A stretch of DNA of 64,000 bases from Clostridium_AD frigoriphilum (lineage in GTDB: Bacteria; Bacillota; Clostridia; Clostridiales; Clostridiaceae), in contig NZ_JAZHFS010000009.1 of assembly GCF_036541405.1 (NCBI RefSeq), positions 1 to 64,000 on the forward strand, written 5' to 3'. Shown here in pieces: positions 62,798 to 64,000 of this stretch. Position numbers and translations under genes: made by a program. The notes under the pieces are model-generated. The model made no database searches. It saw only the letters and a program-made list of their open reading frames with translations, and had not been told where the DNA came from. Each line of letters opens with the position of its first letter. Position 1 is the first letter of the stretch.

Positions 62798-62842
62798 TAA
62801 AACAAATTTTTGTAAGAATAATTGTAAATACTCTTGTTTAAT

Positions 62843-62861
62843 TTGTAAATCACATTTACAA
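62843..62861 (+). promoter_or_regulatory. TTGTAAAT palindrome upstream of rimO
   Basis: TTGTAAAT (62843-62850) and ATTTACAA (62854-62861) form a perfect inverted repeat with a 3-base centre. A third half-site TTGTAAAT occurs at 62822-62829 in the same orientation, 21 bases upstream. The pattern looks like a transcription-factor operator, but no known regulator site was matched. Confidence 0.45.
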
Positions 62862-62985
62862 TAATTTATGTATACAAATATAGAAGGATAATAGGTTAAT
62901 AGTTATTATCTGTTTTAAGAACTAAACAACGAGAAAAAGTTAATAAATGGAATTTACCCGCAGAGACAAACAAGGAGGCTGACTT

Positions 62986-64000
62986 ATGGAAAAATTGAAA
63001 GTTGGAGTTATAAATTTAGGTTGTGATAAAAATAGAATTGATAGTGAGATTATAATAGGTAGTTTAAGTGAAAGATATAATATGACAAATGATCCTAAAC
63101 TAGCAGATATAATTTTAGTAAATACATGTGGATTCATAGAATCTTCAAAACAAGAGTCGATAGACACTATTCTAGAAATGTCTGAATATAAGGAAAAGTA
63201 TAAGTGCACAGTATTAATTGCAACGGGGTGCTTAACTCAACGTTATGGCTCGGAACTTCTTGAACTTATGCCGGAACTTGATATTATGCTCGGAGTTAAC
63301 GATTATAACAAGCTATTAAGTAGTATAGAAGAGGTGCTTTTAAAGAAAATTAAAGTACAATATTGTAGTTATAGTGATGAAAACATCAATGAAGGACAAA
63401 GAGTATTAACTACAGAAACCTATTCTGCTTATGTTAGAATTTCAGAAGGGTGTGATAATGCTTGTACATATTGCGCAATACCCAATATTAGAGGAAGATA
63501 TAGAAGTAGAAAGATGGAAAATATAATACAAGAGGTAAAGGAATTAAGTGAACATGGATGTAAAGAAATTATATTGGTGGCTCAAGATACAACCAGATAT
63601 GGAATTGACCTTTATGGTGAAAAAAACTTACACACACTGATTAGCAAAATTTCTGAAATAAGCACAATTGAATGGATTAGAGTACTTTATTGTTATGCAG
63701 AAGAAATCACAGATGAAATAATTAATGAAATAGCTTTAAATGATAAAGTTTGCAAATATGTAGATATACCAATCCAACATATAAGTGATGATATTCTTAA
63801 ATTAATGAAAAGAAAAGGCCGAAAAAATATTATAACAGAAAATATAAATAAGATGAGAAAGAATATTAAGGGATTAGTACTTAGAACTACTCTAATTGTA
63901 GGATTTCCAGGAGAAACTCAGGAAAATTTTGATGAGTTAAAACAATTTATTAAAGAAACCAAGTTTGATAAACTAGGGGTTTTTCAGTATTCTAAGGAAG
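62986..64000 (+). CDS. rimO: Ribosomal protein S12 methylthiotransferase RimO, N-terminal part (3' end outside window)
   Basis: RimO is a radical SAM enzyme that adds a methylthio group to an aspartate of ribosomal protein S12. The frame starts at ATG behind AAGGAGG and is open to the end of the window (338 residues). The N-terminal domain has cluster cysteines Cys13 (NLGCDKNR), Cys48 (NTCGFI) and Cys82 (TGCLTQ). The radical SAM motif is CDNACTYC (Cys156, Cys160, Cys163). NLGCDKN and the GCDNACTYCAIPNIRGRYRS region favour RimO over the tRNA-modifying MiaB. The TRAM domain lies beyond the edge. Confidence 0.94.
   Translation, partial: MEKLKVGVINLGCDKNRIDSEIIIGSLSERYNMTNDPKLADIILVNTCGFIESSKQESIDTILEMSEYKEKYKCTVLIATGCLTQRYGSELLELMPELDIMLGVNDYNKLLSSIEEVLLKKIKVQYCSYSDENINEGQRVLTTETYSAYVRISEGCDNACTYCAIPNIRGRYRSRKMENIIQEVKELSEHGCKEIILVAQDTTRYGIDLYGEKNLHTLISKISEISTIEWIRVLYCYAEEITDEIINEIALNDKVCKYVDIPIQHISDDILKLMKRKGRKNIITENINKMRKNIKGLVLRTTLIVGFPGETQENFDELKQFIKETKFDKLGVFQYSKE

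Overview
The window is an AT-rich stretch of a Clostridium-type (low-GC, anaerobic, spore-forming Firmicute) chromosome. The evidence is the gene order and the individual proteins: pta-ackA, PolC-type DNA polymerase III, CodY, a YlmC/YmxH sporulation protein, SpoIIIE/FtsK, a B. subtilis DapG-like aspartokinase, strong AGGAGG ribosome binding sites and several TTG/GTG starts. The species cannot be named from the sequence alone. No rRNA, tRNA, CRISPR array, insertion sequence or prophage was seen.

Layout. (1) 1-16.7 kb, conserved housekeeping on the + strand: the end of pta and ackA (acetate and ATP formation), yceD-rpmF, plsX-acpP-rnc (phospholipid precursor, acyl carrier, RNase III), an Elp3-like radical SAM protein, a 32-residue membrane peptide, smc-ftsY-ylxM-ffh (chromosome condensation and SRP targeting), then rpsP-khpA-rimM-trmD-rplS-rbgA-rnhB (ribosome and tRNA maturation). 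(2) 16.8-28.2 kb, an accessory block that interrupts the usual rnhB-yraN-comM neighbourhood. It holds yraN on the opposite strand, an HD-GYP protein with one altered metal-ligand position, a NatAB-type ABC exporter, a GltS sodium/glutamate symporter and, divergent from it, a 5-oxoprolinase (pxpABC) operon. That operon also carries an NRAMP-fold transporter lacking the metal-binding motifs, a carboxyltransferase with no biotin partner, and a 46-residue stub resembling the start of a biotin carrier. (3) 28.2-64 kb, housekeeping again: comM-dprA-topA-codY, rpsB-tsf-pyrH-frr-uppS-cdsA-dxr-rseP-ispG-polC, rimP-nusA-ylxR-ylxQ-infB-rbfA, truB-ribF-rpsO-pnp, then an M16 peptidase, ymxH, aspartokinase, a ClpP-fold protease, spoIIIE and the start of rimO, which runs off the window.

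How the parts fit. Most of the window is translation, envelope lipid/isoprenoid supply and replication machinery in its usual clostridial order. The accessory block looks like a glutamate/5-oxoproline uptake and conversion module: GltS imports glutamate and PxpABC hydrolyses 5-oxoproline to glutamate. The NRAMP-like protein is a plausible but unproven transporter for the operon's substrate.

Regulatory structure. Several leaders look structured: a nested stem system with a terminator-like helix at the 5' end of the predicted gltS transcript, ribosomal-protein leaders before rpsB, rpsO and rplS, hairpins that cover the ribosome binding sites of natA and ymxH, and an orphan strong Shine-Dalgarno in the yceD leader. 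These are hand-folded pairings, not computed structures.
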